The notes beneath the pieces were generated by a model. It was given only the letters and a program-made list of their open reading frames with translations. It did not search any database and was not told where the DNA came from. Positions 45,200 to 54,429 of a stretch of DNA of 64,000 nt are shown in pieces (position 1 is the stretch's first letter; the number at the start of each line of letters is the position of its first letter). The stretch spans positions 1-64,000 of the forward strand of contig CANJLF010000015.1 of NCBI GenBank assembly GCA_947475295.1, read 5' to 3'. Made by a program: the position numbers and the translations under genes. The DNA is from Fidelibacterota bacterium. Its GTDB lineage: Bacteria; Pseudomonadota; Alphaproteobacteria; Rhodospirillales; Rhodospirillaceae.

Positions 45200-47336
45200 T
45201 CCGGGTTTTTTCCAGGTCGGTTTTTCCCTCGGTCTGATCCTGATCGATTTCCATGAAGTCGGCGGTCTGTCCGATCGGTTTGAAAATGCCGAAGGCGATC
45301 GACACAGCGTTGGCCGGCCGGGCTGGGTAGGAAACGCGGTAATTGCGGATTGGCCTGTCCGGAAAAGGGCCGGGGCTGGGGGGTAACTCGACCTGCGCAT
45401 TGCCGACGATATTTCTGTCGGCATCCATCAAATGCACGAATAAAGTCCAGGGCCCGTTCAATTCGGCGAGGGGTTCCAGCCAGAAAGACACTTGCACGCC
45501 CCCATCCAGGGTCGTTACCTCAACGCCGCGTACGCTTACAGCTGTCGGGGACTCGGGCGCGACGTGAAACCCGGTATTGCCGATCAACGCTGGCCGTGGG
45601 GTCTGCGCGTCCAGTTCTTCGCCCGACCACCAGCGCTGTGGATTGGCCTCCAGGTAGGCCTTCCGCATGTCGTGATCGGCTTCCAGTCGCGCCAGCGCGG
45701 CTTCAAATCGCGTCCGGTCAACGACACGGACCAGCCGCACGCGGGTGTCCGAGATCACGGCTATCCCGTCCGATTCCCCCAAGCTTGATACCCAGGCATT
45801 GAATAACCGCACTTCGGCCGGGAAGTCGGGCACCTGTCGCTGGGCGAGAATCGCATTCCGCTTGATTTCATCGCCCACGAATTCAACGGCGATGGCATCA
45901 TTTAGATATTCCACGCGCACCGTGGATGCTCGTTGCCAGTCGACGGGCACATACGCCGCGACCCTGGGTCCGGGTTGATCGGTGACTCTTTTGGTATCCC
46001 AGACAGACACAAGATTGCGCAAGATCGGCGTTGTGTCGGAAAGATAGACCGTCGCGCTGCTTTTGCCCTCGCGCTGTAGCTGATTGAGAAAGTCGATGGC
46101 CTGTTGATTTTCAGCGCCGTAATCGTTGGTATGCAGGCTCACGCCCATGGTGCGCTGCCACCCAACGGGCGTTTCCGGTGTCATAAGAAGCGCTGTGATG
46201 ACCATCGTCGGTGCAATCGCAACCACAGTGCCCGCCAAGACCGCCCGCGGTCTAAATCCCTGCAACCACGTTAGCAGCGGCGGCAGCACAAAAATAAAAG
46301 CCATCACGCCAAAGGGCAGGAAATAGCGGATCTGCCCGGGCTCGTAGAAAAAGACGCCGGCGAAAATGCACAGCGCGGCCACAATTACCGAAGCCAGGCG
46401 GCTGGGTGCAGCTGCGAACACGCCCAGCAAGAACAGCATGGGAACGATGGGCCCAAAGGATATGCGCATTGTGGCGACGGCCATGCGTGGGGTCATGGAC
46501 GAAGAGTATTCGCTCTCTAAAATCGCCAGGACGCCCCGCCCGAAGGTGATATTTTCGGGCGAGAAATAGGCCGAAAAGAAAGACAGCCCCGCGACGGTGG
46601 CGAAGACGACGGTCGCGCCGGCAATACTCACCGCCGCGAAGCGCCGCATGGCCGCATCGCGCCAGAGATCCCCCAGGCGCCGTGGCCCAAGAGACGCGCC
46701 CAGGAGAATGAGCCACGCCATACCTGTGAGGGCCATCAGTGCGAGGCCCGTCGGCTTAATCCAAAGGGTAAATCCGCCGGCGAAGGCTCCGAACACCGAC
46801 CACGCGATGGAGTGCTCGGTAACGCCGCGGATGACCGCAGCTGCGGCAACTGCCGAAACACCCGCGAGGAAACCGTCGACCAGTCCCCAGTAGACCGCCG
46901 CAGGGAACTGAGCGTTCGCTTGAAACTGGAACAGTATTGGCATGCCGGCCAAGGCCAAAGCCAAGCCCGCCAGTATCCAATGCCCCAAGGGTGTCAGGCG
47001 GCGCGACCATCCGGCGATATATACCGCGGCGATCAGCAGGCCGATCGGGATGAAACAGGTGCGGAAATAAAACCAACGGAAGTCGTCGGACCAGCCGAGG
47101 GGATAGGACACCAGAATAGTGCCCGGCGGGCGCACGGTCATGGGCAGTGCGAACGGATCGAACAAATGTCGGGCGTGGACAGACTGCCAAAAGGTGTAGG
47201 CCTTCTGAGCATAGGATAGGGAGTCCCATACTGGCGGTTCCACCGCGCTCATGGCCGCCAAGGCAATGCCCGCCGCAGCAATGGCATACCAAATCCCGAC
47301 CACGAGAACGGGTGTCACCTTGGCGAGGCGCGTCAT
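45171..47336 (-). CDS. large membrane glycosyltransferase (ArnT/PMT-like) with C-terminal soluble domain
   Basis: 721-aa protein with about 10-12 membrane helices in the first 420 residues and a first periplasmic loop (PPVWDSLSY) like the catalytic Asp loop of GT-C enzymes. The C-terminal ~130 residues look beta-rich (VSFWLEPLAELNGPWTLFVH) and may bind glycan. I chose the ATG at 47336, which overlaps the epimerase stop (ATGA). It would add a sugar from a polyprenyl-phosphate donor outside the cytoplasmic membrane. The family assignment is tentative. Confidence 0.7.
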   Translation of the reverse strand: MTRLAKVTPVLVVGIWYAIAAAGIALAAMSAVEPPVWDSLSYAQKAYTFWQSVHARHLFDPFALPMTVRPPGTILVSYPLGWSDDFRWFYFRTCFIPIGLLIAAVYIAGWSRRLTPLGHWILAGLALALAGMPILFQFQANAQFPAAVYWGLVDGFLAGVSAVAAAAVIRGVTEHSIAWSVFGAFAGGFTLWIKPTGLALMALTGMAWLILLGASLGPRRLGDLWRDAAMRRFAAVSIAGATVVFATVAGLSFFSAYFSPENITFGRGVLAILESEYSSSMTPRMAVATMRISFGPIVPMLFLLGVFAAAPSRLASVIVAALCIFAGVFFYEPGQIRYFLPFGVMAFIFVLPPLLTWLQGFRPRAVLAGTVVAIAPTMVITALLMTPETPVGWQRTMGVSLHTNDYGAENQQAIDFLNQLQREGKSSATVYLSDTTPILRNLVSVWDTKRVTDQPGPRVAAYVPVDWQRASTVRVEYLNDAIAVEFVGDEIKRNAILAQRQVPDFPAEVRLFNAWVSSLGESDGIAVISDTRVRLVRVVDRTRFEAALARLEADHDMRKAYLEANPQRWWSGEELDAQTPRPALIGNTGFHVAPESPTAVSVRGVEVTTLDGGVQVSFWLEPLAELNGPWTLFVHLMDADRNIVGNAQVELPPSPGPFPDRPIRNYRVSYPARPANAVSIAFGIFKPIGQTADFMEIDQDQTEGKTDLEKTRIILPLPASR

Positions 47337-48319
47337 GATTTTCTTGAGGTGTCGCGGGCTTCGGTTTGCATCCACAGCATCATTCTCTTAAGCCCGTCCG
47401 CGAATGATGTGGTGGGCGTCCAGCCCAAGGCGTCGCGCGCGCGCGCCGTCGCCAGCACGCTGACCGGAACATCGAAAGCCCGTGCAGCCGTGTATGTACG
47501 CTCGGCCTTGCATCCGGTGACCTGTTCAATGCCGTCCAGGATTTGGTTGAGGCTGATGCCGGCGCCGGATCCGATATTGAGCACACGCTCGTCGCCGCGA
47601 TAGGTGGCGGCCTTGACCAAGGCCGCGACGGCGTCGCCGACATAAACGTAATCGCGCACGACCGAGCCGTCACCCCAGATGTCGATGCGTTCGCCGCGCA
47701 AGGCCTTGCCCATGAAGACCGCGACGGCGCCTTGGCTCGCCTGAATGCGTTGGCGCTCGCCGAAAGGATTGGACAGCCGCAGCACCGTATAATCCAACCC
47801 GTGCAGCGTCAGGTAGAGATGCAGATACTTCTCAATGGCGAGTTTTGTGATGCCGTAGGAGCAGATCGGGTTGGTCGGATGGTCTTCGCTGATCGGCACT
47901 TGGCGCGGGATGCCATAGACCGTTCCGCCCGAGGATATGAATACGACCTTTTTCACGCCCAACCGCACGGCGTGGTTCAAAAGCCGGATGGTTCCGGCGA
48001 CGTTGGTTTCAACGTCGAACACCGGGTCGGCGTTGGACGATTGCGGCAAGGTTGTCGAAACCAAGTGATAGCAGACATCGCAGCCGGCGAGCGCACGGCC
48101 CACATCAGCGTCGCTGGTGAAGTCGCCGTCGATCCACTCGACCTGCGCAGCCGCCGCCGCATCGTTCAACGGCGGGATATTTGCGCGATCAAAGACTTTG
48201 ACCGGGAAACCCTTGTGCAATAGCGCATCGACGAGGTGAGAGCCGATGAAGCCCTTGCCTCCCAATACTAAACAACGCGGGTGTGTTTCTGTCGGCATGT
48301 TCACGGGAGGTTTTACCAT
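47333..48319 (-). CDS. NAD-dependent sugar epimerase/dehydratase
   Basis: 328-aa extended SDR enzyme like UDP-glucose 4-epimerase. The Rossmann motif GGKGFIGSHL, the catalytic YGITK pair and the RLSNPFGERQR substrate loop are present. It probably makes a nucleotide sugar for the glycan. It overlaps the membrane glycosyltransferase gene by 4 bp. The exact substrate cannot be predicted. Confidence 0.87.
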   Translation of the reverse strand: MVKPPVNMPTETHPRCLVLGGKGFIGSHLVDALLHKGFPVKVFDRANIPPLNDAAAAAQVEWIDGDFTSDADVGRALAGCDVCYHLVSTTLPQSSNADPVFDVETNVAGTIRLLNHAVRLGVKKVVFISSGGTVYGIPRQVPISEDHPTNPICSYGITKLAIEKYLHLYLTLHGLDYTVLRLSNPFGERQRIQASQGAVAVFMGKALRGERIDIWGDGSVVRDYVYVGDAVAALVKAATYRGDERVLNIGSGAGISLNQILDGIEQVTGCKAERTYTAARAFDVPVSVLATARARDALGWTPTTSFADGLKRMMLWMQTEARDTSRKS

Positions 48320-48343
48320 AGGGCGCGTTTAAATGTTGGGTAT

Positions 48344-50452
48344 CTAAACCGTAGCTTTTCGCGGCAGACGTTCGCTTTCAAGGGCAATGTAGTCGCCGTC
48401 GCCCAGGTCGGCCCTTTTATCGTCAGCGAGTTGCCGTAAGGGCAGGGTCAGGGTTCTCCCGCCCTGCGCCTCACAGTAGATTGTCAATGCGCCCCGCTCG
48501 ATACCGCTAGGAACAAAAACGATAAATCCGAATAGCTCGCTGTTGACGGTGTGTCCCTCGTCCGTCAGCCCGCCTCGCACGTCCGGGCGCGGCGTGAAGT
48601 GCGTGGTTGCACCGACAGTCCTGCCGTCAATTCGCAATGAGATACGCCTAGGCGTTGCAAACCCGACCGCCGCCCACCCGCGCAAAAACCCCGATACGTC
48701 GTCCCGCCACATCACATGTTCGCTGCGAATCGAGACATAGTCACCGTCGCCGACTTGGACCGTATCGCCGCTGGCGGCCTCAATAAGCGGCAATGTGATT
48801 GTCCGCCCGTCGATTCCTTCGCAGCAGAGCACGGCGGCGTTGCGATCGATGCCGTTGGGAATGCGGATCTCAAATCCGAACAGATCGGTTTTGACGTCTT
48901 TGCCTTCATTCCGGAGTCTTTCCCAAACATCCAACCGGGATTTGAACTCAGCTGTCTCGCCCACGATTTCGCCGCCGACGCGCAGCGTAACGCGCTTGGG
49001 CGTCTCAAGCCCCGCCACGGCCCAACCGCGTAGGAAAGCAAGCTTCGCGGTGACAACGGGATCGGGAGTGATTTTCGCGGAACGGTCGGAGAGCGCTAAG
49101 GCCGATCTCGGGCTGCTGGCGTATACCGCGAGAAGTTCATCGACGTATTCCGCCGTGGATTTCGGCGGGCGGCAATTCTCGCTGAGACGGCCCAGGAGTC
49201 CGGGCTCCGAGATCAAACGTTTGAGCCGCGAAGACAGCGCCCGGAAATCGCCGGGGCGGAAGGTCATTCCGTTCACGCCGTCCATGATGATCTCCGCCAA
49301 TCCCGGAAAATTTGAGGCTAGGACGGGCCGCTTGGCCGCGAGCGCGGAATGCACCACCAGCGGCGCATTTTCGTACCACATCGATGGTACGACCAGCACA
49401 TCGAGCTCCTCCAGCACGCGGCCAATGTCGCCGTTGGGGAACGTACCGCAAAATTCGACGGCGTCGAAACCTTCGGCCCGCCGGCGCAGGCTTGCATTGT
49501 ATTCAGCAAAATCCTTCAGGTTTCCGTATATCTTCAGGCGCGCTGTTCCGCGTGGCAGCAGCTTGAACGCTTCGATCAGCACATGACAGCCCTTGTGAGG
49601 CGCCAGCGTGCCGATATAGCCGATTATCAGTGGCCGACCGTCCGCGCGCGCGGGCGGGGCTACATCGTAACCGGCGACGTCGATGCCGTAACCGGAGGCG
49701 AGAACGAGGCGCCGGTCAACGCCGGCATCGGTGAGCATCTTGGTCATGAAGCGCGTCGGCGAGATAATGCCGTCGAGCCAATTGAGCCGCGCGATAAGAA
49801 ACTTCTCGCGATATGACATTGCCGTCATTTCGCCGCTCACAGGACGGGTGGGCGCCAGCCCGTACTTGACCAGCCCGGTGATAATGTCGGCGACTACATC
49901 GGGAACATACGGCGCAACTTTCTGCGCCCGCGAGCCGCCGCGCGACTGCGCGAAGTGTTTGACGCAATTTCCCGCAAAGAACGACGGACCGCCGCAGACT
50001 TTGCCGTTCGGCAACAGCAACTGCGCGGTGGGACAAATCGACCAGAAGTCCGTCGGCGTATAGTAGGCCGGAACGCCGGCATTGACCGCCGCGTCAATCA
50101 GGCGAACGCCGAGCCGAATCATATGGAAGAAGTGAATAACCTCCGGTTTGAACGCCGCTATAATCCGCACGAAATATTGCGTGGCCAGATGATTGTCGTA
50201 CTCGATCTCGGTGACCGTTTCCTGGCCGCCCATGGGAACAAAGGCGTGGTGGAAGCGATAAACATGCATGCCTTCAAGGTCGTATTCGCCGTAGCGATCG
50301 ACGTCGTCGATGTTGGATGAGTCGGGGAAGCCCGTAAGGACCGCCACGGTATGGCCGCGCCGGATCAACTCCTTGGCGACGCTAAAGGTCAAAACTTCGG
50401 TTCCCGAAAAGTAGTCGGGATAAAACTGATGAACTGTCAGTAAAATACGCAT
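48344..50452 (-). CDS. GT4 glycosyltransferase with two tandem C-terminal modules
   Basis: 702-aa protein. Residues 1 to about 450 are a GT-B family 4 glycosyltransferase (FSGTEV, IGYIGTLAPHKG, PSMWYENAPLVV). The usual EX7E pair is E361 and then Ser369 instead of the second Glu. Two copies of a roughly 110-residue beta-rich module follow, at about 472-581 and 588-697. Both begin FLRGWA, carry LFGF in the middle and end LGDGDY or VGDGDY, with an offset of 116 residues. The modules may be glycan-binding or oligomerising. The ATG shares one base with the GT2 stop (TGATG). Confidence 0.88.
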   Translation of the reverse strand: MRILLTVHQFYPDYFSGTEVLTFSVAKELIRRGHTVAVLTGFPDSSNIDDVDRYGEYDLEGMHVYRFHHAFVPMGGQETVTEIEYDNHLATQYFVRIIAAFKPEVIHFFHMIRLGVRLIDAAVNAGVPAYYTPTDFWSICPTAQLLLPNGKVCGGPSFFAGNCVKHFAQSRGGSRAQKVAPYVPDVVADIITGLVKYGLAPTRPVSGEMTAMSYREKFLIARLNWLDGIISPTRFMTKMLTDAGVDRRLVLASGYGIDVAGYDVAPPARADGRPLIIGYIGTLAPHKGCHVLIEAFKLLPRGTARLKIYGNLKDFAEYNASLRRRAEGFDAVEFCGTFPNGDIGRVLEELDVLVVPSMWYENAPLVVHSALAAKRPVLASNFPGLAEIIMDGVNGMTFRPGDFRALSSRLKRLISEPGLLGRLSENCRPPKSTAEYVDELLAVYASSPRSALALSDRSAKITPDPVVTAKLAFLRGWAVAGLETPKRVTLRVGGEIVGETAEFKSRLDVWERLRNEGKDVKTDLFGFEIRIPNGIDRNAAVLCCEGIDGRTITLPLIEAASGDTVQVGDGDYVSIRSEHVMWRDDVSGFLRGWAAVGFATPRRISLRIDGRTVGATTHFTPRPDVRGGLTDEGHTVNSELFGFIVFVPSGIERGALTIYCEAQGGRTLTLPLRQLADDKRADLGDGDYIALESERLPRKATV

Positions 50453-51432
50453 CAGACGCCGCGCACGGTTTTTACGGTGCCGGCTTTTTCATCACGGATC
50501 GCTTGATAACAGGCCTTGGCGCGGTAGTAATTCAGCGCCGGTGTTTTGACCAGCATAGCGATTTTTTCGCCCCAGCGCGGCTCCTCGCGCGCGACATAGC
50601 CCATATCGCTCAAAGTCCAAGTCAGCCAAGAGGTAAAGGCCTTCCAGAGTGTGGGGGTTAATTCGAGCATGTATTGTTGATAGAGTTTTACGTGGCAAAC
50701 GTAGGTCCGCTTGTATTCGTAGCTCAAGGGCCGGTCGTGGGAGTGGATGACGGCGGCGGCCGGCTCGTAGACGATCTTGTACCCGCGCTTGAGCACGCGC
50801 TCCGCCCAATCGATATCCTCGCCGAAATTGATCCGTCCAAATTTGTCTTTCTCCCAGGCGCTCTTGCGCATGGCCGAGCAGACGTTGTCGAAATTGCACA
50901 GCGTATATTTCTCGACCGGCGTCATAGCGTCGAAAGCCTTGGCGCTCTTGAGGGAACGGACTTCGCGTTTGAGGCGGGCGGTAAAGTGCGAATTCAGGTT
51001 GCGCGCCACCAGCACATCGGCGTCGGGCTGCGGAATCTGGCGGGCGTAGACGCCGGCCACATTGTCCTCGTCCAGCGCCGCGACCAGGCTCTCGATCATA
51101 TGGTCGTCGTAGGGCACGGCATCCTGCACCGAGAGAACGATGCGGTCGGTGCTGGTTTGCGCCACGGCAAAGTCGCGCGTGGCGCCGTGGTTGAACTCGG
51201 CCGGCGGAATGGTGAAGCACGTGGCGCCGGCGGCGCGCGCGGTCTCAATCGTGTCATCGTCCGATCCGGAGTCGACGATGATGAATTCGACATCCTTCCA
51301 CCGCGTCTGGCGCTGCAGCCCGGCCACGACGCGCTTGAAGAGTTCGCCGCCGTTTTTAGTGGGGATCACAAGTGAGCAATAATAGGCGCGTGGCGCGCCC
51401 GGCGCGCGGGAGCCGCCCTGAATGTCCATCAT
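50452..51432 (-). CDS. GT2 glycosyltransferase
   Basis: 326-aa GT-A fold enzyme (CSLVIPTKNGG, then VDSGSDDDT; the expected DxD reads SVQDAVP). It resembles rhamnosyltransferase-type GT2s and fits the dTDP-rhamnose genes upstream. I chose the ATG at 51432, 2 bp after the preceding gene; a longer frame would overlap it by 46 bp. Confidence 0.85.
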   Translation of the reverse strand: MMDIQGGSRAPGAPRAYYCSLVIPTKNGGELFKRVVAGLQRQTRWKDVEFIIVDSGSDDDTIETARAAGATCFTIPPAEFNHGATRDFAVAQTSTDRIVLSVQDAVPYDDHMIESLVAALDEDNVAGVYARQIPQPDADVLVARNLNSHFTARLKREVRSLKSAKAFDAMTPVEKYTLCNFDNVCSAMRKSAWEKDKFGRINFGEDIDWAERVLKRGYKIVYEPAAAVIHSHDRPLSYEYKRTYVCHVKLYQQYMLELTPTLWKAFTSWLTWTLSDMGYVAREEPRWGEKIAMLVKTPALNYYRAKACYQAIRDEKAGTVKTVRGV

Positions 51433-51434
51433 CG

Positions 51435-53249
51435 TCAACCGTCCGTGGTCTTGCGAAGGCGCGCCCAGGTGGCGTGCCACAGCCGCCGGGCGAGGAAGCG
51501 CGGGCTGCTAAGCTCGGCCGCGCGCACGGCCTGGAGTGTTGCCAATTCCGTGCCTCTGGCATGTAACGCGGCTTCGGCCGAGGCGCGCTCCCGAACCAGC
51601 GCCGCCTGCGCCGCGTCGCGCTCGGACAGCGTGCGCTCAAACCGGGCTTTGAAACTCTCCGCCAGCTGGCCGCCCAGGTAGGCCTCAAGGCGCACCTTAT
51701 TGAGCGCCGCTTCCTTTTGCAGGAATTGTTCGATGTAGTCGGTGTCCTGGTCGAACAGGATGCGGTTGGGGATTTCCGGCAAAGGCCGGCGCGAACATAG
51801 GGCGATATAGGCGAGCGGCTTCGCTCCCGCCTGACCGTTCTCGGTTATTTGGCCGGGCGCAAGACGCGCATCGCCGCCGTCGTGACTAATAGCAATGCCT
51901 ACATGCACGTATTGGCGCGCAATGTGGATATGGGGAAAATGCGGGTCCAGGAGTTCGCGGAACTCAGTCTCGGACATCTCGCGCACGTGATAGGGATTGG
52001 CGCCGTAGCGCGCCGTGACGTCCGGATTGGGCGTCGAGATCACCAACAGCCCTTCATCCCGTAACAAGCGCGCGATGCCGGCCACGGCGGCTTTTTGGGT
52101 CTGATGGTCGACGTGCTCGATCATCTCGAAGCAGGTCACAAGATCGAAAGACGCCGCAGGAAGTGCAGCGCCAAGATCGTCATGACGCTGGAAGGTCAGG
52201 GCCGCGCTGCGATGATTCTCTTGCGCCCAGGCCAGCGCGCTTGCATCGATATCAAGGCCCACCACCTGCCTGGCCGTTTCAGCCAGGATCGCCGCGCCGT
52301 ATCCCGTACCGCAGCCGAAATCGAGCACGGTCTTGCCGGCGGCCAGCGGCTTGGCGAGAGCGTAGCGGGGAAGGTGTTCATATTCGGCAAGCTTGGACCA
52401 GGTTCCCGGCACATAGCGCTCGCGCATGAACTCGGCGAAGTCGCTGCCGCTGGCCGTGGCCACAAGGCCCTCGCAGCCCGAGAGATCGTCGCCCACTTTC
52501 GCCTCGGCCCCCGGGCCCTTGATCGCGAACGTCGTGAAATGCAGCCGCTTCAACAGATAGGCGAGGGACTGCGGCGTGTAATGAATGAGATGCGACGCCG
52601 GATGACGATAAGGCCATGCTGCCGGAGCGCGCTTGGCTTCCGCCGATCCGGCATTGGGTGTGGTGATGATAACCACCGTCTTGGCCGTGATCGCGCCGAT
52701 GGAAAACAATTGATAGAACGTGGGGTAGGGCGAGCGCAGATGCTCGATGACGTCTAACATCAAGATAATGTCGAATTCATGCGGGATAAGATCGGCGATG
52801 GTTTCCACGACATAGGCCTTGTCGCCAAGACGCTCCTGCGCCACGGCGCGGGCATGAGCGGACGGCTCCACGCCGAAGCACCGCCAGCCGCGGTCGGCAG
52901 CCACAGCCAGATGCGTTCCGTAACCGCAGCCCACATCGAGAACGGAAAGCGCGCGCCGTCCGGCGAAAGGCGCCAGAACCTGCTCCAGCAGACCAAGCGA
53001 GCCTGCGGTATGAGCGTCATAATTCCCGTAGCCGCCTTTTTCACCGCCTTCGAACCATTCGCGGCGATCATAATAGGCTTTCAGCGCTTGCTCGCTCGGC
53101 ATCGGAAAAACGTGATCGGCGGCGCAGATCGCGCAGGAATAAACATCGGCGCCGTCGACGCGGCACAGGAAGTTTGTGTGTTCCTTATCGCCGCATACAG
53201 GGCAGGCGTGTTCGACTTTCCGCTCAACCGGGTCAGCCGTCATTATCAA
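51435..53249 (-). CDS. double methyltransferase with zinc ribbon and coiled-coil tail
   Basis: 604-aa protein with four parts. A zinc-ribbon-like CPVC/CAIC pair is at C16-C19 and C39-C42. Methyltransferase 1 spans about 95-245 (VLDVGCGYGTH at 103-113). Methyltransferase 2 spans about 290-455 (VLDFGCGTGYG at 308-318). A charged heptad-like region at about 505-580 probably forms a coiled coil and is followed by a basic tail. Placed directly after wzt, it resembles O-antigen chain terminators such as WbdD in plan, but has a second methyltransferase instead of a kinase. It overlaps wzt by 17 bp. Confidence 0.8.
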   Translation of the reverse strand: MIMTADPVERKVEHACPVCGDKEHTNFLCRVDGADVYSCAICAADHVFPMPSEQALKAYYDRREWFEGGEKGGYGNYDAHTAGSLGLLEQVLAPFAGRRALSVLDVGCGYGTHLAVAADRGWRCFGVEPSAHARAVAQERLGDKAYVVETIADLIPHEFDIILMLDVIEHLRSPYPTFYQLFSIGAITAKTVVIITTPNAGSAEAKRAPAAWPYRHPASHLIHYTPQSLAYLLKRLHFTTFAIKGPGAEAKVGDDLSGCEGLVATASGSDFAEFMRERYVPGTWSKLAEYEHLPRYALAKPLAAGKTVLDFGCGTGYGAAILAETARQVVGLDIDASALAWAQENHRSAALTFQRHDDLGAALPAASFDLVTCFEMIEHVDHQTQKAAVAGIARLLRDEGLLVISTPNPDVTARYGANPYHVREMSETEFRELLDPHFPHIHIARQYVHVGIAISHDGGDARLAPGQITENGQAGAKPLAYIALCSRRPLPEIPNRILFDQDTDYIEQFLQKEAALNKVRLEAYLGGQLAESFKARFERTLSERDAAQAALVRERASAEAALHARGTELATLQAVRAAELSSPRFLARRLWHATWARLRKTTDG

Positions 53250-54429
53250 TCCATTCGCTGGGATGGATGAACTTGCCCCAGGTCGGGTAAGGTGCTCGTA
53301 CCGCGAACCGCATCGTAAGGTCGGTCAGGGCATAGCATAAAGTATAATCGGCCGAACACGCGCCCACCGCTACGCGGTACTCACCGGGGGCCAGGCTCAA
53401 GGGCGCAAGGCGAACCATGCCGCTTAAGGTTTCGCCCGCTTTGGCGGGTTTCCAATATTTCCCGATATCGCGGCTGGTTTGTCCGATCACCCAGTCGCCG
53501 TCGGCACGGTAAATGCTGATGTTGAAGACCACCGGGCCCAAGTCCTGCTTGGCCACCAGCGCGAAGGCGATTTCCAGAGTCTGCCCCGGCGCGAACTCAC
53601 CGTTGCTCCCGCCGACAATGCGCGCATCCGTGAACGCAGCCTTGCCGGTCTCCTGCTGGACGGTAATGGACTCCGCCGGCACATCCTTTGCCTTTTGCCC
53701 CAGCATATCGGCGTAATAGTCCTGGGAGACGCGGATTGGATCACCCTCGGCTCTGACCCGGCCATGATCCAGCCACAGCACGCGCGAGCACAAAAGCTGC
53801 AGCGTGCTGATGTCGTGGGTGACGAATAAGATCGTCACGCCCTGCTTCACCAGCGCCTGAATTTTCTCCAAGCATTTATTGCGGAACGCGATGTCGCCAA
53901 CGCTCAAGGCCTCATCGACGATGAGAATTTCGGGTCTGACGTGGATAGCCACCGCGAACGCCAGGCGCATGTACATGCCGCTCGAATAGGTCTTCACCGG
54001 TTCATCGATGAATTCCGCCAGTTCGGCGAAAGAGATAATGTCGTCCATGCGTTCCGCGATCTCGGTCCGCGTCATGCCCAAAATGGCCGCATTCAGGAAG
54101 GCATTCTCGCGTCCGGTAAAATCCGGATTGAAGCCGGCGCCCAGCTCCAGCAAAGCCGCGACCCGGCCTGAAACCGTGACGCTGCCCGACGTCGGCGTCG
54201 CGGTCCCGCAGATGGCTTGCAGCAAAGTCGATTTCCCCGCGCCGTTGCGGCCGATGATGCCCAGAACCTCGCCGCGTTTCACCTCGAGGGAAACGTCGCG
54301 CAAGGCCCAAAAGTCGCGGAAATATTTTTTGCGGCGAAACAGGCTCTGCATCAAGCGGTGATGCGGGCGGTCATAGATCTGATAACACTTCGACAGGCCG
54401 CTGACGCGAATGGTGATCTCAGAGGACAT
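53233..54429 (-). CDS. wzt: polysaccharide ABC exporter ATPase Wzt with C-terminal binding domain
   Basis: 398-aa ABC ATPase (GRNGAGKST; YSSGMYMRLAF signature; ILIVDEALSVGD) followed by a Wzt_C-type beta-sandwich at about 270-398. In Wzt this domain recognises the modified non-reducing end of the glycan. I chose the ATG at 54429, giving an 11-bp overlap with wzm. It exports the finished polysaccharide with Wzm. Confidence 0.92.
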   Translation of the reverse strand: MSSEITIRVSGLSKCYQIYDRPHHRLMQSLFRRKKYFRDFWALRDVSLEVKRGEVLGIIGRNGAGKSTLLQAICGTATPTSGSVTVSGRVAALLELGAGFNPDFTGRENAFLNAAILGMTRTEIAERMDDIISFAELAEFIDEPVKTYSSGMYMRLAFAVAIHVRPEILIVDEALSVGDIAFRNKCLEKIQALVKQGVTILFVTHDISTLQLLCSRVLWLDHGRVRAEGDPIRVSQDYYADMLGQKAKDVPAESITVQQETGKAAFTDARIVGGSNGEFAPGQTLEIAFALVAKQDLGPVVFNISIYRADGDWVIGQTSRDIGKYWKPAKAGETLSGMVRLAPLSLAPGEYRVAVGACSADYTLCYALTDLTMRFAVRAPYPTWGKFIHPSEWIDNDG

